Positions 5,681 through 6,398 of a stretch of 6,398 nucleotides of DNA are shown here, one piece after another. Below the pieces are notes generated by a model. It saw only the letters and a list, made by a program, of their open reading frames with translations. It was not told the DNA's origin and did no database searches. Positions within the stretch are counted from its first letter, which is position 1, and each line of letters starts with the position of its first letter. The translations under genes and the position numbers were made by a program. Source of the DNA: an uncultured Treponema sp. (GTDB lineage: Bacteria > Spirochaetota > Spirochaetia > Treponematales > Treponemataceae); contig CAKZZR010000147.1 of NCBI GenBank assembly GCA_937885475.1, positions 1 to 6,398 on the forward strand, read 5' to 3'.

Positions 5681-6398
5681 CTATTCCAGAATGGTTATCT
5701 CTACGCGGCGGTTCTGGGCTTTTCCGGCGGCGGTTGTATTGTCGGCAACAGGCTTATGAGCGCCGCTTCCCTTGCAAATAAAGCGTTCCTTCTGAATGCC
5801 GCGCAAGACCAATTCATGCGCGATTGCGTGCGCGCGCTGGCTTGAAAGCCGCATCTCCCCTTCCTCATAGCCGGTGCTGGCGGTATGACCTTCCACAAGG
5901 AACTGACAGTCCGGCGCTTCCTTAAGGACGGCGGCAATCTGATCAAGGCGCTGCTTTTCGCCGGGCAAAAGCTCCGCACTGTCCGCCTTGAACTGCAAAT
6001 TCTGCATGGTAAGGCGGATTCCCGCCGATGTATTCTCCACTTTGATAGGCTTTTCTGACAGAGAAGGCTTCTGCACGCTAGCAACGGCTTTTTCCACCGC
6101 AGCGGATGTTTTTGACGCACCTGCACCCTTGCCACCACCGCCTGACGCGCCGCCATTAGCAATTCCCGCGCCATTTTTTGCGCCGGTACCAATGCCCGGC
6201 TTTGCGGACTCCGTAGCAGAACCGCCAGACGTCGCATTCGATTTGCCCGGCTTTGCAGCCCCGGCGCTCGAAGCTATCGACTTTCCGCCCAGGTTGCCTG
6301 TGGCATTGCCGCCTGCTCTGCTTCCGGTATTTTTAGCCACCGTAGGGCGGCGCTCCTTGCTCCGGTCAAACTGGTCGTCCGTTACCGGCTCGTATCTA
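5681..6398 (-). CDS. OmpA-like peptidoglycan-binding protein, C-terminal part (5' end beyond window)
   Basis: The frame ends with TAG at 5683-5681 and is open all the way to the right edge. The GTG at 6340 is therefore an internal Val codon, preceded by RYEPVTDDQFDRSKERRPT in the same frame. Counting from that Val, residues 1-80 are a Gly/Ala/Ser/Lys/Asn-rich low-complexity linker. Residues about 108-219 form an OmpA C-terminal domain: LQFKADSAELLPGEKQRLDQ, FLVEGHTASTGYEEGEMRLS, SQRAHAIAHEL, then a GSGAHKPVADNT turn and AQNRRVEITI. This domain binds peptidoglycan non-covalently. The residue after GHT is Ala, where DAP-binding relatives have Asp; the Arg of the LSxxRA helix is kept. The N-terminal domain, and so whether it is an outer-membrane barrel, a lipoprotein or a Tp0624-like periplasmic protein, cannot be seen. 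Convergent with the glycosylase-like gene at a gap of two bases. Confidence 0.88.
   Translation of the reverse strand, partial: RYEPVTDDQFDRSKERRPTVAKNTGSRAGGNATGNLGGKSIASSAGAAKPGKSNATSGGSATESAKPGIGTGAKNGAGIANGGASGGGGKGAGASKTSAAVEKAVASVQKPSLSEKPIKVENTSAGIRLTMQNLQFKADSAELLPGEKQRLDQIAAVLKEAPDCQFLVEGHTASTGYEEGEMRLSSQRAHAIAHELVLRGIQKERFICKGSGAHKPVADNTTAAGKAQNRRVEITILE
6101..6340 (-). repeat. Gly/Ala/Ser/Lys-rich low-complexity linker
   Basis: About 80 residues before the OmpA domain contain almost only Gly, Ala, Ser, Asn, Thr and Lys, with motifs such as AKPG (28-31 and 46-49 counted from the Val at 6340) and a run GGASGGGGKGAG. It is basic, in contrast with the acidic tail of the LysM protein. 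It reads as a flexible spacer between the unseen N-terminal part and the wall-binding domain; nothing suggests a folded unit. Confidence 0.75.

Noticed and set aside
5633..5845. Short plus-strand frame after the glycosylase-like gene
   Set aside because: It overlaps the end of that gene and the coding strand of the OmpA domain and has no supported start.
6338..6340. GTG at 6340 as the true start of the OmpA-like protein
   Set aside because: The same frame stays open to the window edge with ordinary codons, no ribosome site is seen before the GTG, and a start there would give a protein with no signal peptide.

Overview
The window looks like chromosomal DNA of a spirochaete, most likely a Treponema-like organism. 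This is inferred from gene content and style: a Cys-anchored lipoprotein with TPR-like helices, a LysM protein with a long acidic tail, a YD-repeat exported protein, and an OmpA C-terminal domain with GHTA where most relatives have GHTD. Base composition is roughly balanced. No RNA gene, insertion sequence, integrase, CRISPR array or other mobility marker was seen, and the window is almost fully coding. The longest gap between genes is about 73 bases.

Layout. (1) 1-1173, minus strand: 5' part of a lipoprotein gene that runs off the left edge, probably the helical N-terminal part of a lytic-transglycosylase-like protein. (2) 1187-1227: a hairpin plus T-tract that ends the next operon. (3) 1247-3139, minus: a 630-residue protein joining an Hsp70-type substrate-binding beta domain (no ATPase domain), a very acidic region with FDLPDF repeats, one clear membrane helix, a Pro-Glu spacer and a C-terminal LysM domain. 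(4) 3152-3979, minus: an exported YD-repeat-like protein only 12 bases upstream of (3), almost certainly in the same operon. (5) 3980-4047: a divergent control region with a 15-base palindrome. (6) 4048-4950, plus: an IlvY-like LysR-type regulator. (7) 4947-5678, plus: a divergent uracil-DNA-glycosylase-superfamily protein, overlapping (6) by ATGA. (8) 5681-6398, minus: C-terminal part of an OmpA-like peptidoglycan-binding protein with a Gly/Ala/Ser/Lys-rich linker, convergent with (7) and running off the right edge.

How the genes may fit together. Four of the six genes concern the envelope or periplasm: the putative wall-processing lipoprotein, the LysM protein, the YD-repeat exported protein and the OmpA-like protein. 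The regulator is divergent from the YD-repeat/LysM operon and may control it, although its closest recognisable relatives (IlvY) control ilvC. The most unusual item is the Hsp70-substrate-domain/LysM transmembrane protein. Its architecture implies a cytoplasmic peptide-binding module tied through the inner membrane to peptidoglycan. It may be known in treponeme genomes as a generic LysM protein, but I am not aware of a described function.
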